From positions 1 through 30,755 of the forward strand of contig JACPSF010000399.1 of NCBI GenBank assembly GCA_016193385.1: a stretch of 30,755 nt of DNA, read 5' to 3'. The notes beneath the pieces were generated by a model that was not told the DNA's origin, did not search any database, and saw only the letters and a list, made by a program, of their open reading frames with translations. This document shows, in pieces, positions 23,045-30,755 of this stretch (position 1 is its first letter; the number at the start of each line of letters is the position of its first letter). Position numbers and translations under genes: made by a program. Source of the stretch: Deltaproteobacteria bacterium (lineage in GTDB: Bacteria; Desulfobacterota_B; Binatia; UBA9968).

Positions 23045-24158
23045 TTATCCCGCTGACTGATTCTCGCTAGACTGCATAAGATACGCCTGGATGAAGCGGT
23101 CAATGTCTCCGTCGAGGATGCGATCGGCATCCCCCACCTCGATTCCGGTCCGGTGATCCTTGACCATCCGGTAGGGATGGAGCACGTAAGAGCGGATCTG
23201 GCTCCCCCAGCCGATCTCTTTTTTGGTCTTGTGAAATGTCTCCATCCTTTCCCTCTGCTTCTCCAGCTCGAGCTCGTAAAGGCGCGAGCGCAAGATTTTC
23301 ATGGCCATAGCCCGGTTTTTGTGCTGCGAGCGCTCGTTTTGGCAGGCAACGACAATCCCCGTGGGGATATGCGTGATCCGGACCGCCGAGTCGGTCTTGT
23401 TGACATGTTGCCCTCCGGCGCCGCTGGAACGGTAGGTATCGACGCGTAGATCCGCCTCGTTGATCTCCACCTTGATGGTCTCATCGATCTCGGGATACAC
23501 AAAGACGGAAGCGAAGGACGTGTGACGGCGCGCGTTAGCATCGAAGGGGGAAATGCGCACCAGACGGTGAATTCCGGCCTCGGCCTTCAGGTAGCCGTAC
23601 GCGTAATCCCCCTCGACGGTGAAGGTAACGCTCTTGACGCCCGCCTCTTCGCCAGGCTGGTACTCCAAGATCTCTGTCCGATACCCCTTGCGGTCGGCCC
23701 AGCGAAGATACATGCGCAGCAGAATCTCCGCCCAGTCCTGGGCCTCCGTCCCTCCGGCCCCGGGGTGCAGGCTGACAATAGCGTTGCGGCGGTCATCCGG
23801 GCCGCCCAGGATCTGACTGAGCTCGATCTGGGCCATCCCCTGAGCCACCTCCACCACCTTCGCCGCAGCCTCGCTCAGGGCCTCCTCACTCTTCTCATCC
23901 TTCGCTAGATCGAGAAAAAAGCGTGCCTCTTCGAGACCGGCCCTGTACTTCTCCCACGATTCCAGAATCTCTTTAAGAGAGGACTGCTCTTTGAGGATGC
24001 CCTGTGCCTTTTCGCCGTCGTTCCAGAAATCCGGCCGCGAAGTAATCCGGTTTAGCTCCTCAACCCTTTTCTGCTTCCCATCGAGGTCAAAGACGCCTCC
24101 GGAGAAGCTCAAGCCTTTCTTCCAAATGGGTTAGCTGCTCTTTGGTTTCTTCCAACAT
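23045..24158 (-). CDS. prfB: Peptide chain release factor 2, with programmed +1 frameshift
   Basis: 370-residue RF2 that ends translation at UGA and UAA. The ATG at 24158 (AGGGG upstream) opens a 23-codon frame ending in TGA at 24089-24087. The main frame (+1) continues as DLDGKQKRVEEL to the stop at 23045. SPF, the codon-recognition tripeptide, is at about 203-205, and GGQ, which hydrolyses peptidyl-tRNA, at about 248-250 (GAGGQHVNK). Low RF2 lets the ribosome slip at CTT-TGA-C and make more RF2, so the gene regulates itself. The coding path is 24158-24090 then 24088-23045. The gene is therefore not broken. It lies downstream of ybeY with a pair of hairpins between. Confidence 0.97.
24086..24102 (-). 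promoter_or_regulatory. RF2 programmed +1 frameshift site
   Basis: On the minus strand CGGAGG, CGT, CTT, TGA, C: a Shine-Dalgarno-like stimulator 3 nt before the slippery CTT, then the weak-context stop TGA-C. It is the same design as the E. coli prfB site. Confidence 0.92.
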
Positions 24159-24181
24159 TCAGTGCCCCTGACAAATGTATT

Positions 24182-24267
24182 GCGGCTCAGCGGTCGGCGT
24201 GGCCGATCCGCTGTAGCCGCGATTGTCCTGCCGCTCAGCAGCCGTATTCAGCGGTCTGCTGCAGCGG
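24182..24267. repeat. Two tandem GC-rich hairpins between ybeY and prfB
   Basis: Hairpin 1 (24182-24220) pairs GCGGCT/AGCCGC, AGCGG/CCGCT and CGGC/GCCG around a GTG loop. Hairpin 2 (24231-24267) pairs CCGCT/AGCGG and AGCAG/CTGCT. They share the CCGCTCAGC-type unit, so look related. No T-run follows either in the direction of transcription. Such pairs resemble REP/BIME extragenic palindromes, or could be a processing or termination element. Confidence 0.6.
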
Positions 24268-24276
24268 CTATAGTAA

Positions 24277-24726
24277 TTATACCCTCAAAACCTGCTTCCT
24301 ACAAAGCGCCCGACGGATTTTCTTTTCCATGCCCCGCATTATTTCGGCTTCTTTCTTAGAGCGTTCATGGTCGTAGCCCAAGAGATGGAGAATCCCGTGG
24401 ACCAACAGGCTTGTCATCTCCTCTTGAAGACTCTGTTTTCTCTTCGTCGCCTGCTTTTCCGCCTGCTCGACGGAGATCACCACATCCCCCAGGATCTGCG
24501 TACCTGTGGGAAGGCGCTCCCCCGAAGGGAAGGACAAGACATCGGTAGGCTCGTTCTTGTTTCGGTATCTGGCGTTCAGCTCCTGAATCTCCCGATTTCC
24601 GACCAGAGCAAGGCTTAGCTCGCTCCGATCCTGCTTGAGAATCTGAAGGATCTTCTGCGCGGTTTTTTTGAGCCGGCCGATAGGGATTCTTTTCCCCGGA
24701 AACTTATGTGTAACATCGACACCCAT
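24277..24726 (-). CDS. ybeY: Endoribonuclease YbeY (rRNA maturation factor)
   Basis: 149 residues from ATG 24726. It is a zinc-dependent ribonuclease needed for 16S rRNA 3' maturation and ribosome quality control. The zinc motif is HGILHLLGYDH, with His110, His114 and His120. ELNARYRNKNEPTDVLSFP (about 49-67) is the other family hallmark. A GTG at 24786 would add 20 residues that do not look like the family; the ATG start (MGVDVTHKFPGKRIPIGRL) does, though its ribosome site is poor. In many bacteria phoH stands directly upstream; here malate synthase lies between them. Confidence 0.95.
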   Translation of the reverse strand: MGVDVTHKFPGKRIPIGRLKKTAQKILQILKQDRSELSLALVGNREIQELNARYRNKNEPTDVLSFPSGERLPTGTQILGDVVISVEQAEKQATKRKQSLQEEMTSLLVHGILHLLGYDHERSKKEAEIMRGMEKKIRRALCRKQVLRV

Positions 24727-24836
24727 GATGCGGACAACTTCGCAGGCTTCTCTGAACGATTTTGTTATCGGCTCTGCTTTGAGCACGCGAAGCCCTTACC
24801 AAACGAATTGGGCTCGCCCCCGATCGGCATGCTGGG

Positions 24837-24866
24837 CCTGACACTATCCGGTAAGGTACTGTCAGG
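24837..24866. repeat. Inverted repeat upstream of malate synthase
   Basis: CCTGACA (24837-24843) and TGTCAGG (24860-24866) are perfect 7-bp inverted copies, 16 nt apart. The spacer contains ATCCGGTAAG (24846-24855), repeated exactly at 24956-24965, next to the malate synthase ribosome site. A regulator site is possible. The 251-nt gap 24727-24977 holds no gene I can support. Confidence 0.4.
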
Positions 24867-24977
24867 TCAACCTGGGGGCGGTTTCCAGGCAGAGTTAGAC
24901 ATTTCCTCTGGCTTAGAGTAGTGAGGTGTGTGGCAACCCTGAACTGAAGACACAAATCCGGTAAGAGGAGAAAACCA

Positions 24978-27158
24978 ATGACGAACACAGTTGAAGTAGG
25001 TGGACTAAAAGTAAAGGAGGCATTGTATCGTCTGGTACGAAACGAGATTGCACCCGGCACCGGCGTGGAAGCAGACGCATTCTGGGTCTCCCTGGGCAAA
25101 ATCGTTAATGATTTGGGCCTCAGGAACAGGGAACTTCTGGAGAAACGGGACTCTTTGCAGGAGCAGATCGACGCGTGGTATCTGGCCAGAGAACGTCAGC
25201 CTATCAACGTGGACGAATACAAGGCATTTTTAACAGAGTTAGGGTATCTCGTTCCTGAAGGTGAAAATTTCCAAGTGGCCACAGCGAATGTGGATGATGA
25301 AATAGCAAAAGTGTCCGGCCCACAACTAGTGGTCCCACTGGACAATGCCCGTTATGCGCTTAACGCGGCCAACGCGCGATGGGGTAGCCTGTATGATGCC
25401 CTTTATGGGACGAACGTGATTCCAGAGGAAGGCGGGGCGGAGATAAGAGAAACCTATAACCCTGTGCGGGGTTCAAAGGTTGTCGCCAAAACGGAGGATT
25501 TTTTAGATGAGGTGGTCGGCCTCGAGAGGAGTAAGTTCTCAGATGTCAGACGATTCTGGCTCAAAGATCATGGTGGGATAAAACAACTGGTTGCAACGCT
25601 TAGCGATGGCAGTGAAGTGGGATTAGCCGATCCCGGCAAGTTTGTCGGATTCAACAGGAAAGGAAGCGAGCTAACGAATTTTTTGCTGAAAAATAATGAA
25701 CTGCACATAGAAATTCAAATTGATCGAGACCATCCCATTGGAAAGGCGCACCCCGCAGGAGTGAAAGACGTGCTGCTCGAGGCAGCGATCACGACCATCG
25801 AAGATTGCGAAGATTCCGTCGCCGCCGTAGATGCAACCGACAAAACAAAAGTCTATAGCCACTGGAACGGCATCATGAAAGGCACGCTTGAAGCCAGGTT
25901 TGAAAAGAATGGGCGGCCAATGACTCGGCGGCTTAATCCTGACAAAACCTTCATAAACCCAAAAGGAGAAGCCATCACCCTGCCTGGCAGGAGTCTGCTG
26001 CTCGTTCGGAACGTGGGTATCCACATGTACACGGACGCCGTAACCACAGCAGACGGCCGGGAAATCCCAGAGGGGTTCCTTGATGCCATGGTCACGACAC
26101 TGGCAGCCCTGCACGATCTCAAAAGAAATGGGGAATACACCAACAGTCAAACGCGTAGCGTCTACATCGTAAAGCCCAAACTGCACGGCCCAGACGAAGT
26201 GGCAGCGACAGTAGAATTGTTTGAAAAGGTAGAGGACGCGCTCGGGTTGAAGAGGAATACGCTGAAGATTGGCATTATGGATGAGGAACGTCGCCTCACG
26301 GTTAACCTGAAGGAAGCGATCCGCATGGCAAGAGACAGAGTCGTATTTATCAATACCGGCTTTCTTGACCGGACTGGCGATGAAATCCACACCAGCATGG
26401 AACTGGGCCCAATGCTACCCAAGATGGAAATCAAGAACCAACCGTGGATGAACGCCTATGAAGACTGGAACGTGGATATCGGCATCGAAACTGGGCTTCT
26501 TGGAAAGGCCCAGATTGGCAAAGGGATGTGGACGATGCCTGACGAAATGCGGAAGATGGTAGAAACGAAGATGGCGCATCCTGAAGCCGGTGCGAATACG
26601 GCCTGGGTACCATCACCAACAGCCGCCACGCTCCACGTCCTGCATTATCATAAGGTGAGCGTAGCAAAAAGGCAGGCAGAGCTTGCACGGAGGGGCCGCG
26701 CCAGTCTGGAGGATATCCTTGGGCCGCCGTTACTAGATAGGAAATTGACACCGGAGGAAATCCAACGGGAGCTAGATAACAATACTCAAGGGATACTCGG
26801 CTATGTGGTGCGCTGGGTCGACCAGGGAATCGGCTGTTCCAAGGTCCCCGACATCAATGATGTCGCGTTGATGGAAGATCGGGCTACGCTGCGGATCTCC
26901 AGTCAACACATCGCCAACTGGCTCCATCACGGGATTGCGGGCGAGCAGCAGGTGAGAGAAACTTTCAAAAGAATGGCTGCGGTTGTTGACCGGCAAAATA
27001 AGGGGGATCCGAACTATCGAAACATGGCGCCCCAATTTGATAAAAGCCTCGCTTTCCAGGCGGCGCTAGATCTGGTCTTTAAGGGGAGAAAGGCAGCAAA
27101 CGGCTATACTGAGCCCGTGCTTCACGCGCGCCGCATACAGGTAAAAGGGGGACAGTGA
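24978..27158 (+). CDS. glcB: Malate synthase G
   Basis: 726-residue single-chain malate synthase that joins glyoxylate and acetyl-CoA to malate in the glyoxylate and glycolate pathways, cytosolic. ATG 24978 has AAGAGGAG upstream. Active-site parts visible are Arg344 (LLVRNVGIH), the Mg2+-binding GIMDEERR (432-439) with FLDRTGDE (462-469; Asp464), and the catalytic Asp634 ([17 protein letters not shown]). The length matches E. coli GlcB (about 723). By eye it is clearly less GC-rich than its neighbours and lies on the opposite strand between ybeY and phoH. That arrangement suggests insertion into the phoH-ybeY region. No isocitrate lyase or glycolate oxidase gene is present in the window. It ends 11 nt from the convergent phoH stop. 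Confidence 0.97.
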   Translation: MTNTVEVGGLKVKEALYRLVRNEIAPGTGVEADAFWVSLGKIVNDLGLRNRELLEKRDSLQEQIDAWYLARERQPINVDEYKAFLTELGYLVPEGENFQVATANVDDEIAKVSGPQLVVPLDNARYALNAANARWGSLYDALYGTNVIPEEGGAEIRETYNPVRGSKVVAKTEDFLDEVVGLERSKFSDVRRFWLKDHGGIKQLVATLSDGSEVGLADPGKFVGFNRKGSELTNFLLKNNELHIEIQIDRDHPIGKAHPAGVKDVLLEAAITTIEDCEDSVAAVDATDKTKVYSHWNGIMKGTLEARFEKNGRPMTRRLNPDKTFINPKGEAITLPGRSLLLVRNVGIHMYTDAVTTADGREIPEGFLDAMVTTLAALHDLKRNGEYTNSQTRSVYIVKPKLHGPDEVAATVELFEKVEDALGLKRNTLKIGIMDEERRLTVNLKEAIRMARDRVVFINTGFLDRTGDEIHTSMELGPMLPKMEIKNQPWMNAYEDWNVDIGIETGLLGKAQIGKGMWTMPDEMRKMVETKMAHPEAGANTAWVPSPTAATLHVLHYHKVSVAKRQAELARRGRASLEDILGPPLLDRKLTPEEIQRELDNNTQGILGYVVRWVDQGIGCSKVPDINDVALMEDRATLRISSQHIANWLHHGIAGEQQVRETFKRMAAVVDRQNKGDPNYRNMAPQFDKSLAFQAALDLVFKGRKAANGYTEPVLHARRIQVKGGQ

Positions 27159-27169
27159 ACGGTTCGGAC

Positions 27170-28207
27170 CTAGTTTATGGCTTTATCGGAGGGGTTCCTG
27201 TTTTCCGCCCCAGTCTGACCTTCGTCCCTTTCGTAGGCGGTAATGATATCCTGCACCAGACGATGCCGCGCCACATCTCTTTCGGTAAAGGTGATAAATC
27301 GGATTCCCTCCACTCCCTTCAGGATCCGCCACGCCTCCTTGAGCCCTGAGGGCTTGCCCGCCGGCAGGTCGATCTGGGTTACATCCCCAGTGATGACGGC
27401 CTTGGACCCGTAGCCCAAACGGGTGAGAAACATCTTCATCTGCTCCGGCGTGGTGTTTTGCGCCTCGTCCAGAATCACGAACGAGTCATTAAGGGTCCGG
27501 CCGCGCATGAAGGCTAGGGGCGCCACCTCGATGGTGCCGCGCTCCACCATCTTGTGGGCCCGATCGAAGTCCACCATATCATGCAGGGCGTCATATAGCG
27601 GCCGCAAATAGGGATTGACCTTCTCGGCCAGATCACCGGGTAAGAACCCCAGCTTCTCTCCCGCCTCGACCGCAGGACGGGTCAGGATGATCCGGACGTA
27701 ACGGTTCTTGCCCAGCTCCGCCACGGCCATAGCCATGGCCAGATAAGTCTTCCCGGTCCCAGCAGGCCCAATGCCGAAGACAATGTCATAGCGGCGGATC
27801 GCGTCGATGTAAGCCTTTTGCGCCACGCTCTTCGGGGTGATGACCCGCTTGTGCGAAGAGATATAGATGGTATCGAGGAATATGTCCTGAAGATTCGCTC
27901 TGCCGTCCCCGCTCAGAATGCGGATGGCATAGTCCACATCGCTCCCATAGACCGGGTAGCCTTTTTCGAGCAGCCCGTAGAGCTGCTTGAGGACCTTGTC
28001 CGCGAGCTCGGCCTCGACGGCGTCGCCCTCGATCTCAATCGACAGGCCGCGTACGCGCAGCTTGATCCCGAGGGTTCGCTGAATGATCTTCAGATGCTCG
28101 TCGTGGTGCCCGAGAAGGTCGCGGAAAAGCCTGGGGTCGCTGAACTCCAGCCGAGCCGACTCCTCCGCGCCCTCAAACTCCACCTTTCTACCTTTTTCCT
28201 CTTTCAC
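27170..28207 (-). CDS. phoH: PhoH-like ATPase
   Basis: 345-residue cytosolic P-loop ATPase of the PhoH/YbeZ family, thought to work with YbeY in RNA metabolism. Walker A is GPAGTGKTYLAMA (147-159) and Walker B VILDEAQNTT; an N-terminal KH-like part precedes it. The start is GTG 28207, overlapping the yjbQ stop in a GTGA arrangement, so translation is probably coupled. The last residues (AENRNPSDKAIN) are polar and short. It is the third gene of a tight alaS-yjbQ-phoH set and ends convergent with malate synthase. Confidence 0.95.
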   Translation of the reverse strand: MKEEKGRKVEFEGAEESARLEFSDPRLFRDLLGHHDEHLKIIQRTLGIKLRVRGLSIEIEGDAVEAELADKVLKQLYGLLEKGYPVYGSDVDYAIRILSGDGRANLQDIFLDTIYISSHKRVITPKSVAQKAYIDAIRRYDIVFGIGPAGTGKTYLAMAMAVAELGKNRYVRIILTRPAVEAGEKLGFLPGDLAEKVNPYLRPLYDALHDMVDFDRAHKMVERGTIEVAPLAFMRGRTLNDSFVILDEAQNTTPEQMKMFLTRLGYGSKAVITGDVTQIDLPAGKPSGLKEAWRILKGVEGIRFITFTERDVARHRLVQDIITAYERDEGQTGAENRNPSDKAIN

Positions 28208-28629
28208 TCCGTCTCTCCCATTATCTGGAGCGCCACCTCGCGGGTCCGGGGTCGGTTGTCAAAGTCTAGCAGTACGATCTGCTGCCAGGTACCTAAGAGC
28301 AGCCGGCCGCTCTCGATGGGTATTTGCAGCGAAGGACCGAAGAGCGAGGCGCGTAGATGAGAAAAACCGTTGTCGTCGCCCCAGCGGTCATCGTGGTGAT
28401 ATTTTTTGTTTGAGGGAATCAAGCGCTCCAACAACTCCTTCATATCTTCGACGAGCCCGGGCTCGTACTCCAGCGTGGTCAAGGCGGCCGTGGAGCCTGA
28501 AACGAACAGAGTCGCCAAACCTTTTTGAACCTTCTCTTTTTTGACCTGCTCTTGAACCTTCGCCGTGATGTCGATGATATCGCAGAACCCTCTGGTTTTT
28601 TCGACCAGCTTTTCCGTGTGGATTTTCAT
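28204..28629 (-). CDS. yjbQ: YjbQ family (UPF0047) protein
   Basis: 141-residue member of the YjbQ/UPF0047 family, a small beta-rich trimeric protein linked to thiamine-phosphate synthase side activity, though its cell role is unclear. Family motifs are VSGSTAALTTLEYEPGL, HHDDRWGDDNGFSHLRASL and LGTWQQIVLLDFDN. It starts at ATG 28629, overlapping the alaS stop as ATGA, and ends overlapping the phoH start. Both 4-nt overlaps imply coupled translation in one operon. Confidence 0.93.
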   Translation of the reverse strand: MKIHTEKLVEKTRGFCDIIDITAKVQEQVKKEKVQKGLATLFVSGSTAALTTLEYEPGLVEDMKELLERLIPSNKKYHHDDRWGDDNGFSHLRASLFGPSLQIPIESGRLLLGTWQQIVLLDFDNRPRTREVALQIMGETE

Positions 28630-30755
28630 GGAATGGTCGGTCTTCGAATGATTTCCAAAACCCTTCTCAAGACCTCATCCACCCTGGAGGGGTCCTTGCC
28701 GCCGGCTTGGGCGAAGTCGGCGCGCCCTCCACCTCCCCCACCGACGATCGGCGCCACTTCCTTGATGATGTTTCCGGCATGATAGCGCGAGGTCAAATCC
28801 GCAGTCACCGAAGAAACCATCGTCACAGTCGCTTCGCCCGCCGTCACTAGGAAGACGATCCCTGATCCTATATCCCTCTTCAGCTCGTCCGCCATCTGCC
28901 GGAGCTGATTCACATCCACCTTTTCGACCTTCTCGATAATAGCTTTGACTCCATTATACTCCCTGGCCTTAAGCCTGGTCATCTGGTCCCTTCCCAGTTG
29001 GGACTGGAGCCTCTCGATCTCCCTCTGCAACTCTCTCTGCTGGTGCAGCAGTTTTTTCACGCGCTCGAGGGCCTCTTCCGGCGTCGCTCGGACCAGATCG
29101 CCGATCTCCTTGAGCCTCTGCTCATAGCTGTATATCAGCTCGAGCGCTCCCTCCCCAGTCACCGCCTCGACCCGCCTCACCCCTGCGGCGATTCCGCCCT
29201 CGCTCTGAAGCTTAAAGATCCCGATCTCGCCGGAGCGGTGAACATGCGTACCGCCGCACAACTCCGCCGAAAAATCGCCGATTCTCACCACCCGCACCCG
29301 CTCGCCGTACTTTTCGCCAAAGAAAGCCAGGGCGCCCTGACGGATCGCCTCGTCGAATCCCGACTCGGCAATACGCACCTCAGCATCCTGGCGGATCCTC
29401 GCGTTGACCTTCTTCTCGATCGCCTCCAGCCTCTCTTCAGGAATGGCTCCAGTATGGTTGAAGTCAAAACGCAACCGGTCAGGCGCCACCAGAGAGCCAG
29501 CCTGGCGAACATGACTACCGAGCTCCTCTCTGAGAACGGCATGAAGGATGTGAGTCGCCGAATGGTTGAGCATAGTACGGCGCCGGTAGCTGGGATCGAC
29601 TCTCAAGTAAACCGCGTCTCCGACCTGGATGCGCCCTTTTCTCACTCTCCCCCGATGCACCGTGAGCCGCGGCGTAGGATGCTGGGTGTCGATGACCTCC
29701 ATCCGGTCGCCCCGCGCGGTCTCGATGAAGCCTCGATCTCCCACCTGCCCGCCGGACTCGCCATAAAATGGGGTTTCGGCCGTGATCACATCCGCCTCGT
29801 CCCCCTCACCCACCTCTTCTGTACCCTTTCCGCAGGCATAGATGGCCACGACCCGGGATTCGGCCTCGAGCCGGTCGTAACCGACAAAGGCGACCTCTCG
29901 ATCCAACTGAATCCGTAAATCGTCCGGAAGCCGTTCCCGCGCCTCACGGCCGCGGCTTCGCTGTTCCTCCATCAATTTCTCAAAGCCCGCCTGGTCCACT
30001 GAGATCCCCTCCGTACGGAGAATATCCTCGGTGAGATCGAGGGGAAAGCCATAGGTATCGTAGAGCTGAAAAGCTACTTCCCCGGAGAGGATCTTTTGCT
30101 TTTGATGTCTGAGTTCACCCATCGCCGCGTCCAGCAAGACCAGACCCTTTTCCAAAGTCTCTCCGAAGCGTTCTTCCTCGGCACGGATGACGTTGTGGAT
30201 ACGCTTTTGTTCGCCGCGGAGTTCGGGATAGGCTCCGCCCATGACCTCAGCCACGGTCACCGCGACCCGGTGGAGAAAAGGCTGCGTTAAGCCGAGCATG
30301 CGCCCATGCCGGGCCGCGCGTCTGAGGAGCCTCCTGAGGACGTAGCCCCGTCCCTCGTTGCTCGGGAAAACCCCGTCGGCGATCAGGAAACTGACTGCCC
30401 GTGCATGATCCGCTATCACCCGGAACGAGACGTCCGCGGTAGAGTCCTTCCCGTACTTTCGCCCGGCAACCTCTTGAGTCGCGATAATCAAATCGCGCAT
30501 GAAATCGACGTCATAGTTGGAGAGAACTCCCTGAAGTACCGCTGCGATCCGCTCCAGGCCCATGCCTGTATCCACGTGCTTGGAAGGAAGCTCCGAAAGC
30601 TTCCCGTCCGCGTCGCGGTTGTATTGGATAAAGACGAGGTTCCACAGCTCGATGAAGCGGGCGCAGTCGCCGTTGACCCGGCAGCGGTGCTCGCTGCCGT
30701 CGCGCCGATCGCACGCCTCGATCCCCCGGTCGATATGGATCTCGCTGCAGGGGCC
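28626..30755 (-). CDS. alaS: Alanyl-tRNA synthetase, N-terminus cut by the window edge
   Basis: 709 residues visible; about 165 N-terminal residues, with most of the first aminoacylation motifs, are beyond 30755. The frame is open from the edge, beginning GPCSEIHIDRG. The region from DTGMGLERI covers motif 3, followed by the tRNA-recognition helices. The editing domain has the zinc-site HSATHILHAVL and CGGTHVHRSGEIG, which clear Ser/Gly-tRNA(Ala). The C-terminal DHHA1-type domain includes the GGGGGGRADFAQAGG run. It overlaps yjbQ by 4 nt. Confidence 0.97.
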   Translation of the reverse strand, partial: GPCSEIHIDRGIEACDRRDGSEHRCRVNGDCARFIELWNLVFIQYNRDADGKLSELPSKHVDTGMGLERIAAVLQGVLSNYDVDFMRDLIIATQEVAGRKYGKDSTADVSFRVIADHARAVSFLIADGVFPSNEGRGYVLRRLLRRAARHGRMLGLTQPFLHRVAVTVAEVMGGAYPELRGEQKRIHNVIRAEEERFGETLEKGLVLLDAAMGELRHQKQKILSGEVAFQLYDTYGFPLDLTEDILRTEGISVDQAGFEKLMEEQRSRGREARERLPDDLRIQLDREVAFVGYDRLEAESRVVAIYACGKGTEEVGEGDEADVITAETPFYGESGGQVGDRGFIETARGDRMEVIDTQHPTPRLTVHRGRVRKGRIQVGDAVYLRVDPSYRRRTMLNHSATHILHAVLREELGSHVRQAGSLVAPDRLRFDFNHTGAIPEERLEAIEKKVNARIRQDAEVRIAESGFDEAIRQGALAFFGEKYGERVRVVRIGDFSAELCGGTHVHRSGEIGIFKLQSEGGIAAGVRRVEAVTGEGALELIYSYEQRLKEIGDLVRATPEEALERVKKLLHQQRELQREIERLQSQLGRDQMTRLKAREYNGVKAIIEKVEKVDVNQLRQMADELKRDIGSGIVFLVTAGEATVTMVSSVTADLTSRYHAGNIIKEVAPIVGGGGGGRADFAQAGGKDPSRVDEVLRRVLEIIRRPTIP

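Noticed and set aside
24087..24112. prfB as a broken gene, or starting at 24112 in the main frame
   Set aside because: The upstream 23-codon frame, GGAGG and CTT-TGA-C form the known RF2 programmed frameshift; the 24112 start has no ribosome site.
28998..29918. 306-codon plus-strand frame inside alaS
   Set aside because: Shadow of a GC-rich conserved gene; no motif or ribosome site.

Overview
The window is chromosomal DNA from a GC-rich (high-50s % by eye) Gram-negative-type bacterium: Shine-Dalgarno-led genes, a lipoprotein signal, secreted HtrA-like protease and periplasmic binding proteins, and a full set of housekeeping genes (alaS, phoH, ybeY, prfB). The mix of CoA-ester catabolism genes, NMT1-type binding proteins without permeases, and probable selenoproteins suggests an uncultivated deltaproteobacterium-like lineage (Desulfobacterota, Binatota or Methylomirabilota). 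That placement is a guess from gene content, not a measurement. No rRNA, tRNA, CRISPR array, IS element or prophage was found. Layout: 1-3869 (minus strand) is a CoA-ester catabolic run: SDR, crotonase, and two acyl-CoA dehydrogenases, the second cut by the window edge. 4029-9075 is a proteostasis block: a secreted HtrA-like protease, convergent with a Lon-like AAA+ protease, which shares a compact back-to-back promoter region with a lipoprotein M48 metalloprotease with TPRs. A small frameshifted gene follows, then an oligoendopeptidase F (9680-11482). A very GC-rich MFS transporter (11714-12934) looks like a late arrival. 12947-21522 is a long minus-strand run: MFS transporter, glutathione S-transferase (GST), aldo/keto reductase, polysaccharide deacetylase, divergent YchF-like GTPase, two periplasmic binding proteins, and an amidohydrolase. 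21646-24158 holds a second aldo/keto reductase, an AhpD-like gene and prfB. 24277-30755 is ybeY, then a plus-strand malate synthase G inserted between ybeY and phoH, then phoH, yjbQ and alaS, which overlap by 4 nt each. The most notable result is two genes each interrupted by a UGA exactly at a redox-motif cysteine. The GST reads U-P-W-C and the AhpD-like protein reads C-P-F-U. Both UGAs are followed, after 12-13 nt, by a hairpin that fits the bacterial SECIS pattern. I read both as selenocysteine genes about 2.5 kb apart. The AhpD-like gene also carries a frameshift and probably a small internal loss, so its intactness is uncertain. prfB itself shows the classic RF2 programmed +1 frameshift at CTT-TGA-C.
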